Below are positions 11,539-21,894 of a DNA stretch of 64,000 bases, one piece after another. Each line of letters begins with the position of its first letter. Position 1 is the first letter of the stretch. Position numbers and translations under genes: made by a program. The notes beneath the pieces were generated by a model. That model did no database searches. It saw only the letters and a program-made list of their open reading frames with translations, and was not told the origin of the DNA. Location: assembly GCA_900208305.1 (NCBI GenBank), contig OAPG01000001.1, positions 620,001-684,000 of the forward strand, read 5' to 3'. The DNA comes from Melanopsichium pennsylvanicum. Taxonomy: Eukaryota > Basidiomycota > Ustilaginomycetes > Ustilaginales.

Positions 11539-12690
11539 TTAGTTGAAGACGACAGTCTTGGCGCCGTTCAGCAGCACCCTGCGTTCCGCAACCCACTTGA
11601 CCGCCTTGGCCAACACTCTAGCCTCGACATCACTACCAGCCTGGACCAGATCCGCTGGAGTCATGGCGTGGTCCACTCTCTCCACGGCCTGTTCGATGAT
11701 CGGTCCTTCATCCAAGTCCTTGGTCACAAAGTGAGCAGTAGCACCAATGAGCTTGACGCCCCTCTCGAATGCCTGATGGTACGGCTTGGCACCTTTGAAA
11801 CTGGGCAAGAAAGAGTGGTGAATGTTGATGATCTTGCCGCTGTAAAGAGAGCACAGCTGTGGCGAGAGAATCTGCATGTAGCGAGCGAGGACAATCATGT
11901 CGATATCGTACTGTTTGGCGAGTTTAACCATTTCCGCTTCCTGCCACTCCTTTGTCTTGCCTTCGGCGGGGTCGATAGGCAGATGATAGAAGGGGATGCC
12001 GTTTGCGCGTGCCAGAGGCTCGTAATCGGGGTGGTTTGAGATGATCAGAGGCACAGTGATGGGGAGTGTGTTATTGGAAAGACGGAAGAGGAGGTCGTTG
12101 AGACAATGCCCGATCTTGGAAACCATGATGAGGGTTCGGGGCTTCTCCTCAGCGCCAAAGATCTTGACAGATACCTCGGCAGCTGTGGCGAACTCTTCCT
12201 CAAACTCGGCTTTGACTTTGGCGAGGAAAGCAGTGCGATTTGAAGCGTAGTCGGACGCCTTAGGGTCGGGGAACGACCCGTTTTCAGGTTGAGGCTCGGA
12301 AGCGTGGACACGCATGAAGAAGGTTCCTGTGCTAGGATCTCCGAACTGAGCAGAGTCCATGATATTCATGCTCCTGCGAGCCAAGAAGCCGGAGATGCGG
12401 TGGACGATACCAGGACCATCAGGGCCAGACAAGGTCAAAATGATGGAAGGAGGTGGGAGTGCAGACGCGGGCCTCTTAGGCTGGATCTTGGATGGGAGAA
12501 TCGAGTGTGCATTCGCACTTGCGGTGGATGCTTGAGGGGTGGTCATGGTTTCGAGATCGGCAAGCGAACGAAGGCCACGGGTGGTGACGAGGATGGTGGG
12601 AGTGCGAAGAGCTTGAGAGCAAATTCTAGAGGAGCGAAAGCTATTGCGAGCAGATGAAGCAATCAACTTCGATCCGACGAGGCTGAGCAT
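11539..12690 (-). CDS. purU: Formyltetrahydrofolate deformylase, probable mitochondrial and cytosolic forms (383 aa)
   Basis: It hydrolyses 10-formyltetrahydrofolate to formate and tetrahydrofolate (PurU family). Order of parts: a Ser/Arg-rich N-terminal extension without acidic residues up to about 44, like a mitochondrial presequence; an ACT-type domain from about residue 81 (ILTLSGPDGPGIVHRISGFL, here cut to its core); then the formyltransferase fold. The catalytic Asn-X-His of NIHHSFLPSF is N289 and H291, and the catalytic Asp of LDEGPII is D327, matching the Asn/His/Asp triad of this fold. The length without the extension (about 335 aa) is slightly above the bacterial enzyme (about 280-290). 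The first ATG (12690) has a poor context (T at -3). The next ATG in any frame is Met49 (12546), with A at -3. A shorter cytosolic form is therefore likely. No introns are needed. Confidence 0.95.
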   Translation of the reverse strand: MLSLVGSKLIASSARNSFRSSRICSQALRTPTILVTTRGLRSLADLETMTTPQASTASANAHSILPSKIQPKRPASALPPPSIILTLSGPDGPGIVHRISGFLARRSMNIMDSAQFGDPSTGTFFMRVHASEPQPENGSFPDPKASDYASNRTAFLAKVKAEFEEEFATAAEVSVKIFGAEEKPRTLIMVSKIGHCLNDLLFRLSNNTLPITVPLIISNHPDYEPLARANGIPFYHLPIDPAEGKTKEWQEAEMVKLAKQYDIDMIVLARYMQILSPQLCSLYSGKIINIHHSFLPSFKGAKPYHQAFERGVKLIGATAHFVTKDLDEGPIIEQAVERVDHAMTPADLVQAGSDVEARVLAKAVKWVAERRVLLNGAKTVVFN

Positions 12691-13778
12691 CGATCAGGAC
12701 CCGAAGACGAGGATGGTGCTGGTGGTGTAAAGGCAAAGTGGAAGTGACGGAGGAAATCCTGTTGAAAGGAAGACACTGATATATGATCGAGTTGAGGCGT
12801 AGTAATCGCAATGTGATGGGAAAGAACAGTGACATAAACAAAGGTCGGCGATTCCAAAGCTGTGGGTCGCTTTCTTCTCAGTTTGGCACAAAAAAACGAT
12901 GCGCTGTGATAACTTAGCCCTCGAAGCTCGAATCACATCGCAGCGTGGTTCTTGTCTCCTTTTTCCCGCGGCAACAGCACGCGACCTCTCATGCCTAATC
13001 TGGAACTCTGAAGATGATTAGATTTGATCAGATCAGGCACCTCCGACCGTCATGGCAACTTTTTCTAGTCAGCCAGCAAGCGCTCACGTTCGGAGCAGCC
13101 GAATCACGTTAAGTGAAAGCCATCTAATTGTATTTGTCTCTTTTCTCCCATCGGAACACTCGTCAATACTGGCTTGGAGACCTCGCAGTTGAAGTCAAGT
13201 GTGACCTTATATGGGAGGGATCGGCCAAAAATTTGCGAAAGTAGAATCGCCGTCCAAGGATGCTGCTGTCTGCTGATTTGCGTAGTAGCGCCCGCTTTCC
13301 GACTCTCTCAAGATGAGCGGGGATGCTTCCCTTCCAAAGGCAGACACACTCCAGTATGCAAAAACAGAGATGCATTCTAGGCATCGTACATCCCACTTTG
13401 GTACATTAATCCCCCCAGATTTCCTCGCTTGTTGGTTGGAAGCAGAGCAAAGACCCGGAAAGTGTGTTATGGGAATGTGAGTGAGAATGCTTAGTCAGCA
13501 CGACAAAGAAAGAGGGTCCCGCAAAGTTGGCTGCGAACGGACATGCAAAATGCTTTCAGACCGCTGTGTCTGGTGCATTGCTCCACATCTGGGAAAAGCA
13601 AGTCCAAACCCTTATCTTCCACTTTCCACTTTCAAACCTCAAAACGAAAGCCACACCTAACGTCTCTTCCCTAGCACAGGCAGGTCAACCGTCCAAGGCC
13701 TGCGTAGCCATCGAATTAACCCTGAATCTGCCACGCAGACGTCGTTTGCAACGTCGCTCCCGCATCTGTTCTGCAGAG
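12691..13778. other. Divergent intergenic region between purU and gtr1
   Basis: About 1.1 kb with no supported gene. It contains the promoters and leaders of purU (minus) and GTR1 (plus). The 200 bases in front of GTR1 are C/T-rich on the + strand, like other leaders in the window. Confidence 0.5.
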
Positions 13779-15090
13779 ATGAAGCGCAAGGTAAGCATTT
13801 CTCACCTGTCTCGCCTCTTCCGATCAGCGTGCCAATCTCTTTACTGACTAATTTGGCTTGTTCTTCTTCATCATGAAACACTGACAGGTGTTGCTCATGG
13901 GTCAATCGGGATGCGGCAAAACCTCGATGCGTTCTCTGATCTTCTCCTCGTATCGCGCTGCTGACACCCGTCGTCTAGGATCCACTTTGGACGTCGAACA
14001 CTCCCACGTCCGTTTCCTCGGCAATCTCGTCCTCAATCTCTGGGACTGTGGAGGTCAACAATCATACATGGACTCGTATCTTGATAAGCAGCGGTCTCAA
14101 GTCTTCTCCACGGTCGGCGTGCTCATCTACGTCTTTGACCTGGTCGGTGCTGAAGGCGGAGAGGAAGGCCAGACTGAATGGGAACGAGATCTGAGGTACT
14201 ACAAGGATTGTATTTCCGCGCTGTATCAGTACAGTCCAGATGCACAGGTGTTTTGTCTATTGCACAAGATGGACTTGGTCGACAAGGACAGGAGGGCAAA
14301 GGTGTATAGTGACCGAGTCAAGGAGTTGAGGCGTAAGAGCAGGGAGGTGGCTCAGGCGGCGGGCGGAGTCAAAGTGGCAGTGGATGGTTTCAAGGTGAAT
14401 TCCTTCGCGACGAGTATTTGGGACGAGAGTCTGTATCGCGCTTGGGGCCGGATTGTTCAGACTCAAATTCCGGCGCTGAGCGTGCTGGAGAGACATTTGC
14501 AACAACTTGCAGATACCTGCTCTGCGAGCGAAGTGGTGGTCTTTGAAAGGACCACATTCTTGGTCATCGCGAAAGCAGCAGGCAGTTCTGCATCGGCATT
14601 TAGCTCGTCTTCCTCCAATAACGCTTCCTTCAGCCCCTCTCGGAGTGGATTCATGTACGAAGAAGAGGAGGAAGGAATGGAAGGTTTCCGGGACACCCAA
14701 GGCCGACAACTTGCCACCCATGCTCTAGGCTCTGGCTTCATCAGCTCCTCTTCTTTCTCCTCATCCACGGATCCCTTTTCCGAACCATCTTCGTCATCAA
14801 GACCTCCCACCTCAACCCTGGATCCGGAACGATTCGAAAAAGTCTCGGAGCTCATCAAAACCTTCAAACTCTCGTGCCAAAAACTTCCAGCCAAAACAAG
14901 CCAGTGCGAATTTCAAGCCGTCGAACTCAAAGCTCCCAATTTCAGCGCTTACATTGATAGCTTGACAAGCAACACGTACATCATGATCCTCGTCACTGAT
15001 CCGAGTATCCAGATGGCTAGTGTCAAGTTGAACGTTGAGCTTGCAAGGGATCACTTCGAAAGGTTGCAGGCCATCAATCCGCGCTCGTAA
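13779..15090 (+). CDS. gtr1: Rag-type GTPase Gtr1 (RagA/B), two exons (404 aa)
   Basis: Exons 13779-13790 and 13888-15090. The intron is 97 bp, with donor GTAAGC and acceptor CTGACAG. Exon 1 encodes only Met-Lys-Arg-Lys. Joined to exon 2 it gives MKRKVLLMGQSGCGKTSMRS, exactly the N-terminus expected of RagA/Gtr1. The P-loop is at residues 9-16 (GQSGCGKT), followed by LWDCGGQ (the switch II glycine motif) and HKMD, the Rag variant of NKxD. The C-terminal half is the roadblock-like dimerisation domain, interrupted at about 235-325 by a Ser-rich, Glu-rich insertion. In the family Gtr1 pairs with Gtr2 on the vacuole membrane (EGO/Ragulator) and signals amino-acid sufficiency to TORC1. Its 3' end faces UPF3, and an 18-C run lies just after the stop. 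Confidence 0.96.
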
Positions 15091-15096
15091 ATTGGA

Positions 15097-15114
15097 CCCC
15101 CCCCCCCCCCCCCC
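15097..15114. repeat. Poly-C tract, 18 C in a row
   Basis: Eighteen uninterrupted C on the + strand, seven bases after the GTR1 stop codon. It is followed by further C and T runs (TTTCACCCCC, then eight T). It falls in the short convergent spacer (228 bp) between GTR1 and UPF3 and would be in the GTR1 3' untranslated region. Confidence 0.95.
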
Positions 15115-15318
15115 TTTCACCCCCTTTTTTTTCCAACATGTCAAACAATTCTGCATTCATACCCCATTCGACATATTCATGCTTTGAAGTCATCCAATTC
15201 ACATGTGAAAAAGTTTGCAAACCTGAAACGATTCGGAAAAGCATGCGGTCCAAGTGAATCAAAGACGACAAAGTATGATGAGACCCAATCGAAGTGATTG
15301 CTACATGAAAGCTCTTCA

Positions 15319-16953
15319 TCAAGTGTCTCGCTTGAGGATCTGAATTTTACCGGCTTGAGAAGCGGGAACAGGGTTCGATGATGTGGATGAGCTTTTTTCC
15401 TTGAATGGGCCTTTTCGTCGCGGCGTTTGGTCCTTGCCTTTGCCTTTGCCTTTGCCTTTGCCTTCGCCAGTAGCTGGCCCGTTGGCAGGCTTGTTGGTAG
15501 CATCGACACCACCTTGAGGCTTTGAAGCATCTGGCTTCTTTTTCCCAGGGCCTTTAGGAGGCAGTTGCTTTGGTGCGGCTACTTGTGCTTGTTGTGCTCC
15601 GTCGGGCAATGAGCTTATAGCGACGCTCCCAATTGCCGCGCCGCCTGCAGCGTCCGCGGCCTTGTCCTTGCCTTTCTTCTTCTTATCCCGCCTGACTTTG
15701 TCTTTGACTGGCTCGCCACCCATCCCTCCTCCTCCTCCTACTTCGATGGCCTTCCCCGTCTCCTTCTCCTTCCCCTTCTTATTTTTCTTATTCTTCGCCT
15801 TCTCCTTGTCATAGACTTCAAGCGCGGTACCTGGTGGAATCGCGCCGCTTAACTCAGCGTTCATGGCAGCTGCAAAGGCCTCGGCTTTCTCCATCCTCTT
15901 CTCCATCTTCTTGGCCTTCTTCGTCGCCGCCGCAGATTCTTTCTTGGCCATCTTGAGTGATCTCAGGTGCTCCAATAATGGCGTTGATTTTCCCTTCTCC
16001 ACAGCTGCCTCCCTCTCTCTTTCCTTGTCTTTCGGATCCCACAGTGACGCAAGTAGGTCTCCCTCGGACCGCTTCACATCATCACCGACGCTATTGAGCT
16101 GTTCAACAAAGGCAAGGTAGACTGCATCTTTCTCGATCGTACCCTGCTTAGGGTCCGGTCTGACCCTGCGACCACGTGAGCCACCAATGTTGGAGGGAGC
16201 AACGATAACTTTTTGATAAGGCGCAAATTCGACGATGGCAACAGACTCCTTGCCTTTACTATCGCGAAAGATGTGGCCATCGAAAGCCTTGTGGAACGCA
16301 ACAAGAAAATTTGGGTCGAGAAAGCGGACATATGCTCGCGCGTGCTTGTTTTGTTTGTTTGTGTCTGTCTTCATTTTGCCAACGACGAACTTTTTGTGGT
16401 CGACCGTGGGTATTGAAGTAGCTGAAGTTGCGTTTGAGGAAGAGGCTCCTGCTTGTGATTCTTGCCGAGTAGATGCGGTGTTGTTCAGGACTTGGCAATC
16501 AGCGGCATCACGAACCCAAGGTGAGACAACTTTCCAGAACACCTCCTCGGGAAGATTGGGAGGCAGTCGGCGGATCACGACCTTGCTCTTGAAATGTATT
16601 GAAGCTTTGCCTGGACGAGACGCCTGATGCTTTGTTGTGTCTTTCTTCTGCTGTTGGTTCTTGGGCTGTTTGACGCCTGCTACAGCTGCAGGAACTGGTT
16701 TGGGTGCGCCATCCTGAAGTTTGAGCTGAGACGCTGCATTTGATGTTTTAGCCTTCTGATCTGCGATCTTCTCGTCTTGTCCTTTCTGAGAACGATTCTG
16801 AGCAGCTCGCTCTCTGTTCTGCTGCGCCTTTGCTCTATTGTCGGAAGCTTTCTGCTCGTGTTGGGCTCGATTCGACCGCTGGCCTTTTACCTTCCTCCCT
16901 GCTTGAGAGTCAGCAGCAGCGGGTACGGATGGACCTGCCTCCGACTGAGACAT
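15319..16953 (-). CDS. upf3: Nonsense-mediated decay factor Upf3 (544 aa)
   Basis: Residues of about 117-265 carry the Smg4/UPF3 RNP-like domain: KVVIRRLPPNLPEEVFW at its start and ARAYVRFLDPNFLVAFHKAF followed by GHIFRDSKGKES downstream. A family-typical insertion of Ser/Thr/Ala (about 150-175) sits between strands. The N-terminus (1-115) is Gln/Lys/Ala-rich and disordered. The C-terminal half is highly charged, with Lys/Glu-rich helical stretches and a (Gly-Lys)n run, GKGKGKGKGK. In the family Upf3 bridges Upf2 and the termination complex and recruits Upf1 to mRNAs with premature stops. The frame stays open upstream to 17094, but the ATG at 16953 (Met-Ser-Gln-Ser-Glu-Ala) gives a normal start; the ATG at 17094 would add 47 Ser-rich residues. 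It is head to head with SYF2 and about 7 kb from UPF1. Confidence 0.93.
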   Translation of the reverse strand: MSQSEAGPSVPAAADSQAGRKVKGQRSNRAQHEQKASDNRAKAQQNRERAAQNRSQKGQDEKIADQKAKTSNAASQLKLQDGAPKPVPAAVAGVKQPKNQQQKKDTTKHQASRPGKASIHFKSKVVIRRLPPNLPEEVFWKVVSPWVRDAADCQVLNNTASTRQESQAGASSSNATSATSIPTVDHKKFVVGKMKTDTNKQNKHARAYVRFLDPNFLVAFHKAFDGHIFRDSKGKESVAIVEFAPYQKVIVAPSNIGGSRGRRVRPDPKQGTIEKDAVYLAFVEQLNSVGDDVKRSEGDLLASLWDPKDKEREREAAVEKGKSTPLLEHLRSLKMAKKESAAATKKAKKMEKRMEKAEAFAAAMNAELSGAIPPGTALEVYDKEKAKNKKNKKGKEKETGKAIEVGGGGGMGGEPVKDKVRRDKKKKGKDKAADAAGGAAIGSVAISSLPDGAQQAQVAAPKQLPPKGPGKKKPDASKPQGGVDATNKPANGPATGEGKGKGKGKGKDQTPRRKGPFKEKSSSTSSNPVPASQAGKIQILKRDT

Positions 16954-17315
16954 GATAAAGAGGGAGAGGAACGATTCGGATCGACCTAAAGGAGTGTGTC
17001 CAAGTCCTCTAGATTGGTGGGACGATGCGAAGGTAGGTAGGATCACTTTGGAGCTTTGGCCAAGGGTCCAAGCTTGACTGGATGAATGCCGCAATACTTC
17101 GTGCTTCCAACACTCTGTGGTCTATTGCCCTTTTTTTCGACGTTGTGATTTTTCAGAAATCTCGGCAACCGCCGATGTGGAGCAAACCACTCTTCACTTT
17201 CTTTCACCACATCACATCGCATTATTATTGCACTATACAGTAAATTACTTTCGACTGCTCGCAGCATCTCTGACCCTAATCGATCGACCGATTCGACAAA
17301 AGAATCTTGCTCACG
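16954..17315. promoter_or_regulatory. Bidirectional promoter region upf3/syf2
   Basis: A 362-bp spacer separates the divergent start codons of UPF3 and SYF2, so both promoters must share it. It contains a TACAGTA heptamer near 17236, next to AAATTA. No TATA box is clear. The bidirectional role is inferred from layout. Confidence 0.5.
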
Positions 17316-18332
17316 ATGCCACCTCGGAGAACGAGAGCGGCCAAGAAGGCAGAAGATGCGACAGAAGATGTTCATACTGCTCCATCCGGATCAACACCAC
17401 CAAAAGATGATGCAGAAGTATCATCATCATCATCAGCGCCAATAACGACCGCGAAAAAACCGAAAGGCAAAATAAGAGCACCCCACCATCAATCGCTCCT
17501 CCCCGAAATTGAGGCATCTGCCGCGCAAGAAACCCCTGAATCTAGCGCCGTTGCTGAGAGTCCCTCGCCAGAAGGTGATCCATCCGATGCAGCACCCAAG
17601 CCATCAATGGAGGATCGAAAAGCGAGACTAGCAGCTCTTCGAGCCAAAATGGCTGCCTCGACGAAAGCGAATCGCAGAGACATCCTTTCCGAACAAGCTC
17701 GCACCCGCGCTGTTGGTTCAGAGCTCAGAAATCCTGGAGCTTCGCGTAAGCTTCAGAAGGCCGAAAAGATACTGGAAGAGCGCGATCTGCGCGAATCCGG
17801 GGAGGACGTGGAACGACATCGAAACATGCAATATTCTCTCGAAGACAGCGAGAGGTGGGATGCCAAATTGGAAGAAAACGAAAGGAGAAAGGATCAAGGG
17901 CCAGGAGATTTTGGGGACGCTGCAGAAAGGGCGTACCAGAGACAAGTGCGAATGATGAAGCCTGATGTTGCTGGGTATAGGAAGAAGAGAGATGAGGCTG
18001 AGGCTGTCAAGGCAGCCAATCCGGCAACTTTGGCGTTGACAATCAGAGGAATAGGAAAAGGAAAGACATCGCAGCCGCACGATGCAGAGACTGACGAGAT
18101 CCATTACGGAACACACAACCCAAGTGATGATGCAATTGATAGGGTCGTCAACCATCTCAACCACGAACAACAGGTGATTAAAAACAGGAGCAGAAGAAGG
18201 AACGATGATGCCGACGCAGAGGTCAACTATATCAACGATAGTAACAGGCACTTTAACAAGAAGCTTAAGCGCTTCTATGACAAGCAGACGCAGGAGATTA
18301 GGGAGAATCTCGAGAGAGGTACTGCTCTCTAG
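17316..18332 (+). CDS. syf2: Pre-mRNA splicing factor Syf2 (338 aa)
   Basis: Start at the first ATG (Met-Pro-Pro-Arg-Arg-Thr-Arg). The N-terminal 90 residues are Ala/Ser/Pro-rich and disordered. The conserved SYF2 domain begins around residue 97 (ARLAALRAKM). It includes a Tyr-Ser-Leu-Glu-Asp-Ser-Glu-Arg-Trp motif, AYQRQVRMMKPDVAGYRKKR, the YGTHNPSDDAIDRVVNHLN block and the C-terminal INDSNRHFNKKLKRFYDK segment. These are the hallmark helices of the protein. Syf2 is a component of the Prp19-associated (NTC) complex in the activated spliceosome and lies near the catalytic core. The length is somewhat above the human protein because of the N-terminal extension. The gene has no intron. It is divergent from UPF3 and convergent with the glucanase. 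Confidence 0.95.
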   Translation: MPPRRTRAAKKAEDATEDVHTAPSGSTPPKDDAEVSSSSSAPITTAKKPKGKIRAPHHQSLLPEIEASAAQETPESSAVAESPSPEGDPSDAAPKPSMEDRKARLAALRAKMAASTKANRRDILSEQARTRAVGSELRNPGASRKLQKAEKILEERDLRESGEDVERHRNMQYSLEDSERWDAKLEENERRKDQGPGDFGDAAERAYQRQVRMMKPDVAGYRKKRDEAEAVKAANPATLALTIRGIGKGKTSQPHDAETDEIHYGTHNPSDDAIDRVVNHLNHEQQVIKNRSRRRNDDADAEVNYINDSNRHFNKKLKRFYDKQTQEIRENLERGTAL

Positions 18333-18663
18333 GTCGCAGGTCATCTGACTTGGCATGGTACGCACTGCTCTTTCACCATTTGTCCCATTCGTCTCTTAGC
18401 TCGACAATCACTCACATACCCCCAGTGCACAAAATCGACACGTTCAAAGGCGTGCACACCATGATTGTTACTATTGACCTTGCTTTGCGTTACATAATCA
18501 GGGATGCTTCGCGACCTGCTAAAGTTCGGGCATTATTAAATGGATGAAACGAGAGAGAGAAGAATGTAATGCTACGGACAGCGGCTGCTTAGCTCGCTGA
18601 AATCTGCTGGCGTCCGTGGTTTGTAGTATGGACCCATGCTAGACTCGCGATTCGAATGACAGC
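18333..18663. other. Convergent spacer syf2/exg1
   Basis: 331 bp between two stop codons facing each other. It should contain both 3' untranslated ends. No gene or repeat is visible. Confidence 0.5.
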
Positions 18664-20149
18664 TTAGCAGCGGGCGTTGGGCCTCGAGTTCAGGTCGTAG
18701 GTGATCCAGCCTCCCTTGAGACCGCGCTGGTAATCCCAATCAGCGGCTTGCTCCGTCTTCCAGGTCCAGAAGATCCATCCCGAGGCACGTTCGTACACGG
18801 AAATTTGCGTTTCAAACAGGCGTTGCAACTGCGCTTTGTAGGCAGCCGAGAACTTGGAGCCATTGCCAGTCTTGTCAGAGCAGCTTCCGATATAGTAGCT
18901 TCCTTGGCCGAAGCTGCCGTCGTAACGCGCACCGACACCCCTTCCGTTGAGATACTTGGCACAGTCGGTGGGCGCAGCGGTCCACTCGCCAACAATGGTG
19001 TACAGATTTTCATTGGACGAAGCAAGGCCGTCAGCTTGACTGCAGTAGTTGTTGAGACGCTGATCCTCCGACATGGCATTCTCCTGAGGAGAAAAGACCG
19101 AATAGATGTGCGTGTCGAGCAGCACTTGCTGGTATTGAGGAGGCTGAGCTGCACCAGTCCAGTACTGAAGGCCCATGAAACCGTCGTGGATCATGATGGC
19201 AGCGTTGGCGAACTTGGAACGTGCTTTGTAATAGCCCGAAGAGTAGTAGGCTTTGGTAAAGTCCATCATGTTTCCTCCTAGGAAGCCTGCAGGCTCGTTC
19301 AAAAGCTCGATCGAAGTGACCGTTCCATCGTACTTGGCGAACCGAGCAGCAATGGTGGAGATGACGGCCACAGCACGGTCGGCGTTGTTCTGATTGCTGG
19401 GCCAATTGGCAGCACCCTTATGGCCAGAATTGTCAAAGCCATTCTGCGAGCCGGGAGCTCCGTGAAGATCGATGATGACCTTGAGTCCGTGATTCCGTGA
19501 CCACTGGACAGCCTTTTCGAGGTAGTCGGCCTGGTTCCACTTGACGTAAGGCTCGCCTGCCGAGGTATCGAAAGCCCAGTAGCCGATAGGGATACGGACG
19601 TGGTTGAGACCAGCGCTAGCGATGGCAGCAAAGTCAGCTTCGGTGTAAAAGGTGGACCAATGGATCTGGAGGAGGACGTAAGCGTTTCTAGCGTACTGGC
19701 CAAAGGTCCATTCGTCGATGACGCGCGAGTCGCCAGTGTTGTCGAAAAGGCTTGGAGTGATCCATGGTTCAGCAACCAGCCATCCACCAATGTTAACACC
19801 TCGGACCTGTGGTAGCGGCAAAGGAACGAAACTTGGTCAGCATACGGGTAACAACATTGTCGAACAAGAGCACTTCATCGCTGGGATGTAAACTTACCTT
19901 TTGGCTTCCATATGGGAATCCAGGATTCTGACGTGATTCAAGAACGATGCGAGCGTCGCTGAGTAGTTCACCGCGCTCGTTAAGAAGTGAGTCTTGAAGC
20001 TTTCCGGAAGGGTCGGCACGAATGACGGGGCGTGTGTCATTTCCATAGGTGACAAAGCCGCCGATCGGGGAGGGGGCGGCCGCAGCCTGCTGCGACACAA
20101 GTGCGAGCGCCGACGAGAGGAGGGGAAGTAAAGTGAGCTTGAACATCAT
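18664..20149 (-). CDS. exg1: Secreted exo-1,3-beta-glucanase, GH5 family, two exons (464 aa)
   Basis: Exon 1 is 20149-19898 and exon 2 is 19806-18664. The 91-bp intron has donor GTAAGT and acceptor CCACAG, in phase 0, joining Gly-Ser-Gln-Lys to Val-Arg-Gly-Val-Asn. The N-terminus is a signal peptide (LTLLPLLSSALALVSQQAAA). The mature part begins with a poorly conserved propeptide-like segment, then RGVNIGGWLVAEPWITPSLF, which is diagnostic of the Exg1/GH5_9 group. The acid/base Glu is E255 in LLNEP and the nucleophile Glu is E358 in VGEWTAAPTDC. The enzyme releases glucose from the non-reducing ends of beta-1,3-glucan in the cell wall or outside the cell. The two adjacent ATGs (20149 and 20146) are equivalent. 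The length fits the secreted yeast-type enzymes (about 420-470 aa). Confidence 0.96.
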
Positions 20150-21864
20150 CTTGATGAAACGATGCTATTTGAAAAGAAATCGAGAGCGGTTGTGTAGGGC
20201 CGCAGTCGAAGATCTGGGTCCGGAGTACCTTGCTAGCAAGGCGAGATGATAAGGTGAGGAGCCGGGCGGATCGGAAGGGGAAAATGAAGGAAGTATGGCG
20301 TCGTTGGGGAGTAGTCTGGAGCGAGTGACGATAGCCTAGCCGAGAGGCGTGGTTGTATTTAACCAAGTCAAAGAGAGAGCAAGAGGTTTTCGCGCCGCGT
20401 CTGTGATGCAGCCTTGGGACAGCGCAAGACAGCGATGGGTAAGGATAGGATGCAGGAAAAGGAGAAGGGTGAAAATGGAGCACGCGAGGGAAGAAGGTTC
20501 CGGAGAAATGCAGGTCTGCCAGCAAACCTGAGGATCTGTATTTGAGTGTGAACGAGACAAAGGGGAACAGGATGGTGAAGAGATGATAGAAGGAAATTAC
20601 GGTGCGGCACGTGAAGGAGGGGAGTAAGTATGGAGCAACAAGGAGACGAGCTGCAAGAGGCAAGCGATGAGCCGGTTCATCGCGCTCGGCAGGGACCAGA
20701 GCACGATCCTACAAGCGAAGATTGAGGCAAGGTGAGTCTGCGCTAACATGGATGCAAAGGCAGCTTCATCTAGCAGATGAGTTGACAAGCCGAAGAATCG
20801 GCAGGACTGGGGGATCAGGGGAGGGAGGAGCAGCTAAAATTGGCATTGCGCGCTGAAGAGTCCATAGCGGCTTGCTGCGATTGAATAGCAACGGGAGTGT
20901 AGAGAGAACCGGGACTGGGTATCGGAGTCGGCGAATCTGCAGCATGGTGATTGTTTGCCTACCAGAGAGGACACATTGTCGAGCCCATATGACTGAGGGG
21001 AGAGTAATCTGGCTAGGTTGGCTAGGTTATGGCCGGTAGAGTGAGCCAAGCAGTGTGGAGCGTAGGTCGATTAATCAACACGACGTGGAGAGCTTGTAAC
21101 ACACAGTGCGGACTTGCACAAATATGGCGCTCAATGCCTCCTTCTTGCAGCTCGCTTCTTGATTCTGACCATGTATTGCATAGTGAGTTAGATGAGACAA
21201 ACACTTATTGACTCTACGGTATTTGATTTTCGATTGTTTTGTTGCAAGTGATCAGCTGAATGACAGAGTTACCCCTGTCTTCATATTCGACCCTGTGCTT
21301 CGCTTCGGATATCCGATGCTGCACTAACTCACTGTGGTGTAGGAACTGATCAAATATGGTCAAACTGAGGTTGAATGGGCTCAAGCGTGGCGGAATGTAT
21401 GCCCATGACTAATTGGCTAGAACTCTTGCAACCGACGGATAGCCTTTTCCGTCTGTTGGCCCAACGCAATGTCAAGCGAGCTCAACGCTGGCTCCAACAC
21501 CTGCTTGGCGAGAGTGACAGGATAGATGTCACCATATTTGGTGTGCTGTCATTGGCCAGCATTGTAGCAATCACAAGCATTCTCCGACATGATCACGGGA
21601 AGAGTCAAGATAGACTCAGGAAGTTCAGATAGAGCTCGTGTAAGTGCCCGCGATACTATGGCATGATTTGTAGCCAGTGACGTCCGCTGAGCGAGAACAT
21701 CAACGTTTTATCATAGTTGGGAACAGGGCTGTCGATCTTGTTGAGGTCTCGGGCCTTCATCGACAGATCAGCGGTTTGAGTCATTGCACTCAAGTTGTAT
21801 ACTGATTTGCAGTGCAGAAACGACGCGGTCAACGGCCAAAAAATGAACTCCCAAGCTGAGTTGT

Positions 21865-21894
21865 CGAGTGAGACACTCGAATCCCGCCCGGGAT
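21865..21894. other. Two adjacent perfect inverted repeats
   Basis: CGAGTG-AGA-CACTCG (21865-21879) is followed after one base by ATCCCG-CC-CGGGAT (21881-21894). Both have perfect 6-bp arms and very short loops. The role is unknown; no gene lies within 1.7 kb. Confidence 0.7.
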
